Part shown: piece by piece, positions 9,983 to 18,297 of the stretch
Numbering within the stretch: the stretch's first letter is position 1
Layout of the letters: every line of letters starts with the position of its first letter
DNA from: an uncultured Rhodocyclaceae bacterium
Lineage (GTDB): Bacteria; Pseudomonadota; Gammaproteobacteria; Burkholderiales; Rhodocyclaceae
Assembly: GCA_907163075.1 (NCBI GenBank)
Contig: CAJQTY010000001.1
Span: forward strand, 2,356,001 to 2,420,000
Length of the DNA stretch: 64,000 nucleotides
Reading direction: 5' to 3'
Made by a program: the position numbers and the translations under genes
Notes under the pieces: model-generated
What the model was told of the DNA's origin: nothing
The model's database searches: none
Seen by the model: the letters and a program-made list of their open reading frames with translations, nothing else

Positions 9983-10237
9983 TCAGGAGTCGTTGCCCTG
10001 GCGCAGGCGGCCATAGACCGCCAGCAGAACGATGGCGACGACCACTGACGCGATAAAGCCCGCGCCTTCGCCAGCGCGGTACCAGCCGAGGAACTGCCCG
10101 ATGATGCCGGCCAGGAAGGACCCGGCGATGCCAAGCAGAATGGTCATGAAGAAGCCCATGTTCTCCTTGCCCGGATGCAGAAATTTGGCGATGACGCCGA
10201 TGACGAGGCCAAGCACGACGGTCCAGATGATGCCCAT
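9983..10237 (-). CDS. GlsB/YeaQ/YmgE family membrane protein
   Basis: 84-aa small inner-membrane protein of the transglycosylase-associated (GlsB/YeaQ/YmgE) family, commonly stress-induced. It has three hydrophobic segments: IIWTVVLGLVIGVIAKFL, MTILLGIAGSFLAGIIGQFLG and a C-terminal IASVVVAIVLLAVYG. The HPGKENMGFF loop with the invariant G...L-G-I-AGS pattern is characteristic. It is probably co-transcribed with the DUF4126 gene downstream. Confidence 0.88.
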   Translation of the reverse strand: MGIIWTVVLGLVIGVIAKFLHPGKENMGFFMTILLGIAGSFLAGIIGQFLGWYRAGEGAGFIASVVVAIVLLAVYGRLRQGNDS

Positions 10238-10379
10238 GAGTAATTCCTTTCAGATAGATTTTCCAAGCGGATCGAGTATAACGCGTTGCCATGTTTTGGG
10301 CTGACATCCAGCGCGCTTCCGTGCCATCAATTTTCTCCGCATGGAAGCGGTGCTGCCGGGACTTTACGTCGGAAGTGAC

Positions 10380-10502
10380 TCAGAGCTTCGTCCATTCAAG
10401 CCCGCCCATGACTTTCCGGAAACCCTGGCCGCCGAAGCTCATGGTGCCCAGGCAAGGTTCCGAAACACGGAGGCCGGTACGGCCCGGGAGTCGATAGCGC
10501 AT
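10380..10502 (-). pseudogene. N-terminal stump of an aldo/keto reductase
   Basis: The minus strand from an ATG at 10502 reads MRYRLPGRTGLRVSEPCLGT and then MSFGGQGF before a stop at codon 41. This is the classical start of an aldo/keto reductase (beta-hairpin followed by the first strand with LGTM.FGG). The rest of the ~320-residue enzyme is absent. The stump begins 43 bases after the stop of the LysR gene on the same strand, so the reductase was probably the regulator's operon neighbour before deletion. The remaining part of 10238-10545 shows nothing recognisable. Confidence 0.7.
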
Positions 10503-10545
10503 GGTGTCCTCGCACGGTGTTGGCAATCACCCTACGATAGCCGTT

Positions 10546-11451
10546 TCATCCGGCAGCGGGATTGTCATTGTTTCCGAGCCGCGCAACCAGGAAGTCCATG
10601 AGCACGCGCAGGCGATGGGGTACGTGGCGATTGCCGGGCAGGACGGCATAGATGCCCAGGTCGGGGATGGGAAATTCCTGCAGGATTTCGATCAGCGATC
10701 CATTTTCCAGCCATTCGCCGGCGCTGAAGGTCGGCTCGCAGGCGATGCCCAGACCGGCCGCCGCCGCCTTGAGCAGCACGTTGCCATTATTGGCCTGCAG
10801 CCGGGAGCGAATGGAAAACATCTCCAGCTTGCCGTCCACCATGAAGCTCCAGCGCTGGCTGTTGGCCGACGCCGTATAGCCCAGGCACTGGTGGTGTATC
10901 AGTTCCGACGGATGCCGGGGGGCGCCGTGACGCTCCAGATAGTCGGGCGAGGCGACCACGATCATGTGTCCGCGGCCCAGGCGGCGGACGACATCGCCGG
11001 GCTCCAGCCAAGACGTGATGCGCACCGCCATGTCGATGCCCTCCTGGATCAGGTTGGAGCGGTGGTCGGAAAAATCCATGTCGAGCGCCACCTCCGGATA
11101 CAGGCGGGCAAATTCAAGCAGGAGCGGCGCCAGATGCTTGAGTCCATAGACCAGCGGCAGGCTCAGCCGGATCAGGCCGCGCGGCGTTTGCCGCTCTTCC
11201 GCCAACCCGGTTTCCGCTACTTCGACCAGGTTAAGGATGACCCGGCACTTTTCCAGGTAGACCGCACCGGCGGAGGTCAGCGACAAACGTCGGGTGCTGC
11301 GGGCGAGCAGCTTGGCGCCGAGGTGCGTCTCGAGCGCTGCGACCTGCCGCGTCACGACCGAACGCGCCACCCCCAGCTGTAGCGCTACGGCCGAAAAGCT
11401 GCCGAGTTCGGCCACCCTGACAAAAAGCCGCATGGCATCCAGCCGGTCCAT
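10546..11451 (-). CDS. LysR-family transcriptional regulator
   Basis: 301-aa LysR regulator of normal length. The N-terminal winged helix is clear (MRLFVRVAELGSFSAVALQL and VARSVVTRQVAALETHLGAKLL, residues 7-50, then RRLSLTSAG). The effector domain follows (RGLIRLSLPLVYG, ELIHHQCLGY, AGLGIACEP). It belongs to the AaeR/DmlR-like branch. It is divergent from dodA with about 100 bases between starts, an arrangement typical of LysR regulators acting on the divergent operon; its second target may have been the truncated aldo/keto reductase behind it. Confidence 0.9.
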   Translation of the reverse strand: MDRLDAMRLFVRVAELGSFSAVALQLGVARSVVTRQVAALETHLGAKLLARSTRRLSLTSAGAVYLEKCRVILNLVEVAETGLAEERQTPRGLIRLSLPLVYGLKHLAPLLLEFARLYPEVALDMDFSDHRSNLIQEGIDMAVRITSWLEPGDVVRRLGRGHMIVVASPDYLERHGAPRHPSELIHHQCLGYTASANSQRWSFMVDGKLEMFSIRSRLQANNGNVLLKAAAAGLGIACEPTFSAGEWLENGSLIEILQEFPIPDLGIYAVLPGNRHVPHRLRVLMDFLVARLGNNDNPAAG

Positions 11452-11554
11452 ATGAGTTCCATTGTTGCGTTGGCAGTAACAAATAATTTCATATTGTCAC
11501 CTATTTCGCAACACAGGAAACCTTTAGAGTGCGTTCCTGTTCTCAGGAGTCATC

Positions 11555-12376
11555 ATGCAAACCAGCTATCAGCCATTGCCCAGCCTTTTCGTTCCGCACG
11601 GCGCACCGACCTTTGCCCTGCGTCCAGGCGCAGCGGGTGCCGCACTGTCGGCGAGCGCAATCAGCCTGCCGCGACCGCGCGCCATCGTCATGGTCAGCGC
11701 GCACTGGGAAACGTCCCAGCCCACCGTCGGTTTTGCCGAGCTGCCGGAAACCATCCACGATTTCTGGGGTTTCCCCGATGCGCTTTACGACATGCGCTAC
11801 CCGGCCACCGGCTGCCGCGAAGCGAGTGGCGAGGTGCTGCAGGCGCTGCTCGATGCCGGCTTCCCGGCGCAATCCGACGCCAGGCGGGGCCTTGACCACG
11901 GTGCCTGGCTGCCGCTGCGTTTGATGTTCCCGGAAGCCGACGTGCCGGTTCTGCCGCTTTCCATCCAGAGCCGCCTGGGGCCTGAGCATCACTACCGCCT
12001 CGGCCAGGCGCTGGCGCCGCTGACCGGCAAAGGCTTCCTGATCATCGCCTCGGGCAACCTGACGCACAATCTGGCGGATTACCAGCGGGCGGCGACCAAC
12101 GGTGGACAGACGCCGGCCTACGTCCGCGGCTTTTCCGACTGGGTCTGGTCCCGCCTGCAAGCCAATGATCTGCCAGCCCTTCTCGACTATCGCCAACAGG
12201 CGCCCGATGCCGTGCGCGCCCACCCGCGCGACGAGCATCTGCTGCCGCTCTACGTGGCGTTCGGTGCGGCCGGTGCCGATACCCGGCCGCAACGTCTTCA
12301 CGCCGGAATCGACGATTACGTCATCGCCATGGATGCCTTCGCCTTTCAATCTGCCCAAGCCCGAGATCCGTCATGA
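11555..12376 (+). CDS. LigB-type extradiol dioxygenase family protein (DODA/YgiD)
   Basis: 273-aa class III extradiol ring-cleavage dioxygenase of the 4,5-DOPA dioxygenase (YgiD/DODA) family. Metal ligands and catalytic histidines by motif: FVPHGAPTF near the N-terminus, MVSAHWET, GLDHGAWLPL and the C-terminal HPRDEHLLPLYVAFGA. A good ribosome-binding site (CAGGAG) precedes the ATG. It overlaps cybB by 4 bases (ATGA). The substrate is probably a catechol; which one is not evident. The gene is divergent from a LysR regulator, which probably controls this four-gene operon (dioxygenase, cytochrome b561, two YceI proteins). Confidence 0.88.
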   Translation: MQTSYQPLPSLFVPHGAPTFALRPGAAGAALSASAISLPRPRAIVMVSAHWETSQPTVGFAELPETIHDFWGFPDALYDMRYPATGCREASGEVLQALLDAGFPAQSDARRGLDHGAWLPLRLMFPEADVPVLPLSIQSRLGPEHHYRLGQALAPLTGKGFLIIASGNLTHNLADYQRAATNGGQTPAYVRGFSDWVWSRLQANDLPALLDYRQQAPDAVRAHPRDEHLLPLYVAFGAAGADTRPQRLHAGIDDYVIAMDAFAFQSAQARDPS

Positions 12377-12909
12377 AAAAATTCACTCCGACCGCAATTG
12401 CCTTGCATTGGCTGATGGCCATCGGTCTCACCAGTGTCTTCGCTTTCGGCCTCTACATGGCCGACCTGCCCCTGTCGCCGAACAAGCTGAAGTTCTTTTC
12501 CTGGCACAAATGGGCCGGCGTGACGCTTTTTCTGCTGGTCATCGTTCGCCTGGCCTGGCGTGTGGCCCACCGTCCTCCGGCGCTGCCCGAGCACATGGGG
12601 CGCGGCGAGCAGTTTGTCGCCCACGCTGGTCACGGCCTTCTCTACCTGCTGATGTTCGCCATCCCGCTCTCGGGCTGGCTGATGAGTTCGGCGAAGGGCT
12701 TCCAGACGGTGTACTTCGGGGTGCTGCCGTTACCCGATCTGCTGCAGAAAAACAAGGAGCTGGGCGACCTGCTGCAAACCCTGCACTGGGGTCTGAACAT
12801 GCTGCTCGCAGCGATTGTCGTCGGGCACGCCGCCGCCGCCCTCAAGCACCATTTCATCAACAAGGACGATGTCTTGACACGGATGCTGCCTGACCACGGC
12901 AAGCGCTGA
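12373..12909 (+). CDS. cybB: Cytochrome b561 (CybB type)
   Basis: 178-aa four-helix di-heme b-type cytochrome of the inner membrane, normal length. Heme-ligand histidines are in ALHWLMA, SWHKWAG, a third-helix region with HAGHGLLYLL and LQTLHWGLN/VVGHAAAALKHH. It transfers electrons, probably from quinol, to a partner; the neighbouring periplasmic YceI proteins are frequent companions of these cytochromes and probably bind isoprenoid or quinone-like lipids. The start overlaps the dioxygenase stop. Confidence 0.9.
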   Translation: MKKFTPTAIALHWLMAIGLTSVFAFGLYMADLPLSPNKLKFFSWHKWAGVTLFLLVIVRLAWRVAHRPPALPEHMGRGEQFVAHAGHGLLYLLMFAIPLSGWLMSSAKGFQTVYFGVLPLPDLLQKNKELGDLLQTLHWGLNMLLAAIVVGHAAAALKHHFINKDDVLTRMLPDHGKR

Positions 12910-12949
12910 GTCTGTCCATTGTCATCATTGTCATAAGCGAGAAACGATC

Positions 12950-13522
12950 ATGAAAACGAACAAGCCATTAACCCTGCTGGCCTTCGCCGCCGCCCTCGGC
13001 CTCTCCGGCCTCGGCCACGCCGCCGAATTCAACGCCGTACAGGCCGACAAGAGCACGCTGGTCTTCGGCTACAAGCAGATGAATGTCGGCATGGAAGGCA
13101 AATTCAAGAAATTCGCCGTGCAGCTCAACTTTGATCCGGCCAAGGCAGCCAGTGCCAAGGCCGTTCTCGATGTCGATCTGGCCAGCATCGACACCGGCTC
13201 GTCCGAAGGGGACGACGAAGTCGCCGGCAAACAATGGTTCAACACCAAGGCCTTCCCGACCGCGCACTTCGCTTCGAGCGGCATCAAGTCGCTCGGCGGC
13301 AACCGCTACGAAGTCACCGGGCCGCTCACCATCAAGGGCCGCACGCAGACGGTGACGTCGCCGACCACGGTAACGATTCAGGGCAACACCGCCACCTTCG
13401 ACGGTGCCTTTGTTCTCAAGCGAGCCGACTTCGCCATCGGCGAAGGCCCGTGGGCCGACTTCGGCACCGTCGCCAACGAAATCCAGATCAAGTTCCACGT
13501 CCTCGCCACCAGCGGGAAATAA
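12950..13522 (+). CDS. YceI family periplasmic protein (first copy)
   Basis: 190-aa YceI-domain lipocalin-like protein. An N-terminal signal peptide ends at GLGHAAEF (around residue 24). The YceI domain runs over the rest, with AKAVLDVDLASIDTG, DDEVAGKQWFNTKAFPTAHF and the LTIKGRTQTV segment all conserved. The family binds polyisoprenoid or quinone-type ligands in the periplasm. It is in an operon with cytochrome b561 and a second YceI protein that follows after 60 bases. The two copies share the domain but have clearly diverged. Confidence 0.9.
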   Translation: MKTNKPLTLLAFAAALGLSGLGHAAEFNAVQADKSTLVFGYKQMNVGMEGKFKKFAVQLNFDPAKAASAKAVLDVDLASIDTGSSEGDDEVAGKQWFNTKAFPTAHFASSGIKSLGGNRYEVTGPLTIKGRTQTVTSPTTVTIQGNTATFDGAFVLKRADFAIGEGPWADFGTVANEIQIKFHVLATSGK

Positions 13523-13582
13523 GCCGCTTCAACCCAAACCGCAACGACTCGTCTCACCACTACCCGCATAAGGAGTTTCACC

Positions 13583-14155
13583 ATGAAAAGACTGACCCGC
13601 CTCACCCTGGCCGCCATCGCCACCCTGAGCGGTGCCGCCATGGCCGCACCGGAAACCTTCGTCATCGACGGTACGCACACCTTCCCGCGTTTCTCCTACA
13701 GCCATTTCGGCCTCTCCACGCAGATCAGCCGCTTCGACAAGACCACCGGCAAGATCGTGCTCGACAAGGAAGCCAAGACCGGTTCCGTGGATGTGGTCAT
13801 CGACACCAAGTCGGTAGATACGGGCTACTCCGTGTTCAACGGCCACATCCAGGGCGAAGACTTCCTCGATACGGCGAAATACCCGACCGCCACCTTCAAG
13901 TCGACCAAGGTCAATTTTGAGGGTGACAAGCCGGTCTCCGTCGACGGCAACCTGACCATCAAGGGCGTCACCAAGCCCGTCACGCTGACGCTCAAATCCT
14001 TTCAGTCGATGCCGCATCCGATGCTGAAGAAGGATGCCATCGGCGCCAATGCCACGACGAAGATCAGTCGCACGGAGTTCGGCGCCGGTAAATATGCCCC
14101 GAACGTGGGTGACGAGGTGACCCTCGACATCTCCGTCGAAGCCATCAAGGAGTAA
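13583..14155 (+). CDS. YceI family periplasmic protein (second copy)
   Basis: 190-aa YceI-domain protein with a signal peptide cleaved near AAMAAPET (residue ~22). The N-terminal strand motif FVIDGTHTFPRFSYSHFGLS, the VDVVIDTKSVDTG region, DFLDTAKYPTATF and LTIKGVTKPVTL are typical. A good AAGGAG ribosome-binding site precedes the ATG. It is the last gene of the dioxygenase-cytochrome-YceI operon and is followed immediately by a strong palindrome that probably ends the transcript. Confidence 0.92.
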   Translation: MKRLTRLTLAAIATLSGAAMAAPETFVIDGTHTFPRFSYSHFGLSTQISRFDKTTGKIVLDKEAKTGSVDVVIDTKSVDTGYSVFNGHIQGEDFLDTAKYPTATFKSTKVNFEGDKPVSVDGNLTIKGVTKPVTLTLKSFQSMPHPMLKKDAIGANATTKISRTEFGAGKYAPNVGDEVTLDISVEAIKE

Positions 14156-14160
14156 GGCCT

Positions 14161-14206
14161 ATGCCAGGTGCGGGACCAATCGACCGATTGGTCCCGCACC
14201 TGGCAT
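14161..14206. terminator. Perfect 22-bp-arm palindrome, probable bidirectional terminator
   Basis: Arms of 22 bases (ATGCCAGGTGCGGGACCAAT plus CG, and its exact complement) flank a 2-base AC spacer, giving a 46-base perfect inverted repeat. It lies between two convergent genes, 5 bases after the yceI stop and 15 bases before the end of yafJ. No T-run follows, so intrinsic termination is plausible but not textbook. Confidence 0.6.
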
Positions 14207-14221
14207 GGCTGGAAAAGCAGA

Positions 14222-14992
14222 TCAGGCGGGGTGATACGCGCCATCGGCGAACATCGCCACGCAATCGACCGGTAGCGGTGTCCAGGTTTCATTGTCGGTC
14301 AATGGCAGGGTGGCGATCAGCGCCACGCGATCGTCCGGTGTCGTCACTTCGCTGAAATCGACCGCGACATCCTGGTCCATGAGATGGGCGACGGCAAAGG
14401 GCGCCTGGCGGATGATGTAGTGCAGTTCGGTCGAACGGTGGGCGAACAGACAATCACCGTTGGACAGCAGGAAATTGAACGGTCCGTGCGGCCTGACCTG
14501 CGCCGCGAAATCCTCCAATGCAGCACGCAGTTCGACGCGCCCGGGAGAACCGTCGGGAAAACGCCGGCGAAGCGTTTGCAGCAGGTGGCAGAAGACACGC
14601 TCGCTGTCCGTCTGCCCGACCGGCAGGAAGCTGCCGTCGAGCGCCGGCACATAATCGCTGAGGTTGCCGTTGTGCGCGAAGATCCAGTAACGCCCCCACA
14701 GTTCGCGCATGAAGGGATGCGTATTTTCAAGACCGACCGGCCCCTGGGTGGCCTTGCGGATATGGGCGATGACGTTGAGCGAATGGATCGGGTAATGGCG
14801 CACCAGTTCGGCGACCGGTGATTCGCATGAGGGCTGCGGGTCAAGAAAGACGCGCACGCCGCGCCCCTCGAAAAAGGCGATGCCCCATCCGTCGCGATGG
14901 ACGTCAGTCGCCCCGCCCCGCGCCTGAAAGCCGGTGAAGGAAAAGCAGATATCGGTGGGGACATTGCAGTTCATCCCCAATAACTGGCACAT
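14222..14992 (-). CDS. yafJ: Class II glutamine amidotransferase family protein YafJ
   Basis: 256-aa protein of the YafJ class II glutamine amidotransferase family. Met-Cys2 (MCQLLGMNCN) supplies the N-terminal nucleophile after Met removal. Further landmarks are HRDGWGIAFFEG, AHIRKAT, HPFMRELWGRYWIFAHNGNL and TDSERVFCHLL. It hydrolyses an amide, presumably glutamine or a gamma-glutamyl compound, but the acceptor is unknown; no synthetase partner gene is adjacent. It converges with the yceI operon. Confidence 0.88.
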   Translation of the reverse strand: MCQLLGMNCNVPTDICFSFTGFQARGGATDVHRDGWGIAFFEGRGVRVFLDPQPSCESPVAELVRHYPIHSLNVIAHIRKATQGPVGLENTHPFMRELWGRYWIFAHNGNLSDYVPALDGSFLPVGQTDSERVFCHLLQTLRRRFPDGSPGRVELRAALEDFAAQVRPHGPFNFLLSNGDCLFAHRSTELHYIIRQAPFAVAHLMDQDVAVDFSEVTTPDDRVALIATLPLTDNETWTPLPVDCVAMFADGAYHPA

Positions 14993-15154
14993 GGAAGCCT
15001 GTCCGGGTTGTTTGTCCTGGCATTATCGGACACCGGCGCAATAATTGCGAATCGGCCGCCGTCCTCCCAGGGCGATCGCATGAATGTCGCCGGAATGGCT
15101 GGCGAAATTCCTGCAGGTTCTTGGAACTCGTATCGAGCTTTGACACTCTCTCAA

Positions 15155-15180
15155 GGCGGTGCCGGAGCTCCGGCACCGCC
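15155..15180. repeat. 26-bp perfect palindrome in the yafJ-dld intergenic region
   Basis: GGCGGTGCCGGAG is followed directly by its exact reverse complement, forming a 13+13 hairpin or a dyad operator. It sits 26 bases upstream of the chosen dld start and would include the 5' leader of that mRNA. Function unknown: operator, attenuator or terminator of an upstream transcript are all possible. Confidence 0.6.
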
Positions 15181-15205
15181 CGTAGCCTGGCGAGGGAGTG
15201 GCCGC

Positions 15206-18037
15206 ATGTGTGATATCTACGTAAAAGCCGATCCGATCCTCGACGCGTTCATGAGTCCGCTGATTCAGGCACTGAGCCGGAGTTTTCCGGCGCCGCAGCT
15301 CATCACCGACCCGCTGCGCCTGCTCGCTTACGGCACCGATGCCAGCTTCTACCGGATGATTCCGGAAGTGATCGTTGTCGTCGAATCCGAAGCGGAAGTG
15401 CAGGCCCTGCTCGCGCTGGCGCGCCTCCACGAGCGCTCGCTCACCTTCCGCGCCGCCGGCACCAGCCTGTCCGGGCAGGCCATCACCGACGGCATTCTGG
15501 CGCTAGTCGGCGAGGGCTTCGATTCCTGCGACATCGCTCCCGACGCCGGCAGTGTCCGCCTCGGAGCCGCTACCATCGGCGGCCGGGTCAACGCCCGCCT
15601 GGCGCCGTTCGGACGCAAGATCGGCCCCGACCCGGCCTCGATCAACGCCTGCAAGATCGGCGGCATCGCCGCCAACAACGCCTCCGGCATGTGCTGCGGC
15701 ACGGCGCAGAACAGCTACCGCACCCTGGCCGGCCTGCGCGTGATCCTCGCCGACGGCGCCGTGCTGGATAGCGAAGACGCGGCGAGCGTCGCCGGTTTCC
15801 ACCACAGCCACGCCCCGCTGCTGCGCGAACTCGAACAGCTCGCCGCCGCCACGCGCGCCGATGAGGATCTGGCCGCACGCATCCGGCGCAAGTTCAAGAT
15901 CAAGAACACCACCGGCTACAGTCTCAACGCGCTGATCGATTTCGACGACCCGATCGACATCCTGACGCACCTGATGATCGGCTCCGAAGGCACGCTCGCC
16001 TTCCTCTCTCGCATCACTTATCGCACCGTTGCCGAAGACCCGTGCAAGGCCAGCGCGCTGGTGTTTTTTCCGGACATCGAAAGCGCCTGCCAGGCGGTGA
16101 TCGGCCTCAAGCCGCAGCCGGTGTCAGCGGTCGAGCTGCTCGACCGCCCGGCGCTACGCTCGGTGCAGGACAAGCCCGGCCTGCCGCCGCTGATCCGCCG
16201 CCTGGGCGACGCCGCCGCCGCTTTGCTGATCGAAGTGCGCGCGGACAACGCGGCGCTTCTGCAGCAGCGCATCGACCTCGCTCTCGGCGCGCTGGCCGGT
16301 ATCGCCAGCGTCGAGCCGCCGGTTTTCTCGACCGATCCGGCGACCTGCGAGATGTACTGGAAAGTGCGCAAGGGCACCTTCCCCTCGGTCGGCGCCATGC
16401 GCCGTATCGGGACCACCGTCGTCATCGAGGACGTGGCTTTCCCGATCGAGTCGCTGGCTGCCGCCACGCTCGACCTGCAGGCGCTGCTGCGCGGCCACGG
16501 CTACGACGAGGCGATCATCTTTGGCCATGCCCTGGAAGGCAACCTGCATTTTGTGTTCACCCAGGACTTCGGCGACGCGGCCGAAGTCGAACGCTACGCC
16601 GGATTCATGGACGCGGTGTGCCGGCTCGTCGTCGAAAAATACGACGGCTCGCTCAAGGCCGAGCACGGCACCGGCCGCAACATGGCGCCCTTCGTCGAAC
16701 TCGAATGGGGGCGCCAGGCCACCGCGCTGATGCGCCGCATCAAGCAGCTTTTCGACCCGGACAACCGGCTCAATCCTGGCGTCATCCTCAACGACGATCC
16801 GCAGGCGCACGTAAAGCACCTGAAGCCGATCCCGGCCGCCGAGGACATCGTCGACCGCTGCATCGAGTGCGGCTTTTGCGAACCACTGTGTCCGTCGCAC
16901 CAGCTCACGCTGTCGCCGCGCCAGCGCATCGTCAGTTGGCGCGAACTTTCGCGCCGTGCCGCAGCGGGCGAAACGGGGGCCGAGGTGAAGAGCGTGGAGA
17001 GTGACTTCGCCTATTTCGGGATGGACACCTGCGCCGGCTGCGGCCTGTGTTCGACCGCCTGCCCGGTCGGCATCGACACCGGCGAATTGATCCGCCGTCT
17101 GCGCGGCCGGCGCCAGGGCACGCTGGCGCGCCAGGTCGGGCGGTGGACGGCCGGCCATTTCGGCCAGGTCGAGACGCTGTCGCGCGCCGGTCTGTCCGTC
17201 GGTCACGCGGTTGCCGGCGTGCTCGGCGACGGCCTCGTCGCCCGTTTGTCGGGAGGGGCCTGGAAGCGCGGCATGCCGCGGGCGGGAAAAACGCCGGTAC
17301 AGGGGCGGCAGGGCGGCGATCCGGTGGTCTATTTTCCGGCCTGCGGCGGACGCATTTTCGGCGCCAACACGGCTGACGAAGCGAACCTGCCCGAAGTCAT
17401 CATGACCCTGCTGCGGCGCGCCGGCTACGCGCCACGCCTGCCGGCCGGCCTGGACGCGCTGTGCTGCGGCCAGATGCTGGCCAGCAAGGGCCTGGCCGAC
17501 GATGCCGAACAGCTGGCCGATGTCCTTGCCGCAGCACTGTTGAACGCCGCCGACGACGGCCAGGGCGGCCACTGTCCGGTGATTATCGACGCCAGCACCT
17601 GTTCGGCGCGCATGCAAAAGCACCTGGCTGGCCGCCTGCCGGTATTCGATTTTCACGAATTTGCGCACGCCGCGCTGCTGCCGCGCCTGAGCATCACTCG
17701 CCGGCCCGGCCCGATCGCCTTGCACGTCAATTGCAGCGTGCGCCGCAGCGGCTCCGACGACACGCTGCGTGCGCTGGTCGCCACCTGCGCCGAACAGATC
17801 GTCGAGCCGGCCGAGGTCAGTTGCTGCGGCTTCGGCGGCGATCGCGGATTCGCCGTCCCCGAACTCAACGCTCACGCCCTGCGCCATCTTCACGCCGCCC
17901 TGCCCGCCGCGTGCGGCGCCGGGGTGTCCACCAACCGCACCTGCGAAATCGGGCTGACGGCCGAAAGCGGCCGCCCCTATCGTTCGGTCGCCTATCTGCT
18001 CGAGGAATGCAGCCGCCGCGACGAGTCGGCGTGTTGA
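15206..18037 (+). CDS. FAD-linked D-lactate dehydrogenase with Fe-S/CCG domain (Dld-II type)
   Basis: 943-aa fusion protein. The N-terminal half is an FAD-binding PCMH oxidase domain (PEVIVVVESEAEVQALL, RAAGTSLSGQAITDG, KIGGIAANNASGMCCG). The middle holds two 4Fe-4S motifs (CIECGFCEPLCPS and CAGCGLCSTACPVG). The C-terminal half has two CCG-type heterodisulfide-reductase-like segments (CCGQMLASKG, SCCGFGGDRGF). This order matches the large respiratory D-lactate dehydrogenases of Shewanella-like type; a 2-hydroxyglutarate or other 2-hydroxyacid substrate is the alternative. The in-frame ORF begins at 15008, but I prefer ATG 15206 (MCDIYVKADP), which has GGGAG upstream and lies after the 26-base palindrome. 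No lactate permease is adjacent. Confidence 0.88.
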   Translation: MCDIYVKADPILDAFMSPLIQALSRSFPAPQLITDPLRLLAYGTDASFYRMIPEVIVVVESEAEVQALLALARLHERSLTFRAAGTSLSGQAITDGILALVGEGFDSCDIAPDAGSVRLGAATIGGRVNARLAPFGRKIGPDPASINACKIGGIAANNASGMCCGTAQNSYRTLAGLRVILADGAVLDSEDAASVAGFHHSHAPLLRELEQLAAATRADEDLAARIRRKFKIKNTTGYSLNALIDFDDPIDILTHLMIGSEGTLAFLSRITYRTVAEDPCKASALVFFPDIESACQAVIGLKPQPVSAVELLDRPALRSVQDKPGLPPLIRRLGDAAAALLIEVRADNAALLQQRIDLALGALAGIASVEPPVFSTDPATCEMYWKVRKGTFPSVGAMRRIGTTVVIEDVAFPIESLAAATLDLQALLRGHGYDEAIIFGHALEGNLHFVFTQDFGDAAEVERYAGFMDAVCRLVVEKYDGSLKAEHGTGRNMAPFVELEWGRQATALMRRIKQLFDPDNRLNPGVILNDDPQAHVKHLKPIPAAEDIVDRCIECGFCEPLCPSHQLTLSPRQRIVSWRELSRRAAAGETGAEVKSVESDFAYFGMDTCAGCGLCSTACPVGIDTGELIRRLRGRRQGTLARQVGRWTAGHFGQVETLSRAGLSVGHAVAGVLGDGLVARLSGGAWKRGMPRAGKTPVQGRQGGDPVVYFPACGGRIFGANTADEANLPEVIMTLLRRAGYAPRLPAGLDALCCGQMLASKGLADDAEQLADVLAAALLNAADDGQGGHCPVIIDASTCSARMQKHLAGRLPVFDFHEFAHAALLPRLSITRRPGPIALHVNCSVRRSGSDDTLRALVATCAEQIVEPAEVSCCGFGGDRGFAVPELNAHALRHLHAALPAACGAGVSTNRTCEIGLTAESGRPYRSVAYLLEECSRRDESAC

Positions 18038-18095
18038 CGTCGGCCCGGCCATAACGCGGCCGCTTCGGAAATTTTCCCGCGACGCGCCAGCCCGG

Positions 18096-18225
18096 GTAGG
18101 GCGGAAAAGCGCAGCGCCTTCCGCCGTCTGAGCGCCATGCGGCGGATAGCGCTACGCTTATCCGCCCTACACAGGGTAAAGCCGAACCGGCGTAGCTTTC
18201 AAATAGGCGTCCTCAAGATCGCATC
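18096..18225. repeat. Dispersed palindromic repeat, copy A (left flank of uronate cassette)
   Basis: Starts GTAGGGCGGAAAAGCGCAGC and contains the inverted end TCCGCCCTAC at 18161-18170; homology to copy B at 22893-23023 continues through GGTAAAGCCGAACC and AAATAGGCGT to about 18225. The two copies are direct repeats flanking kdgR to uxaC. The 75-base core belongs to the same family as the repeats at 39082, 39262 and 46953. Confidence 0.85.
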
Positions 18226-18297
18226 ATCTTGTGCGCACAAGGTGGCTTTCGAGTATTACAATGAGCTGATCAAATAAAATGGAACGGGAGTCCATAA

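Noticed and set aside
16154-18052. 632-codon minus-strand frame opposite the D-lactate dehydrogenase
   Set aside because: Antisense shadow; the plus strand has clear FAD and Fe-S motifs.
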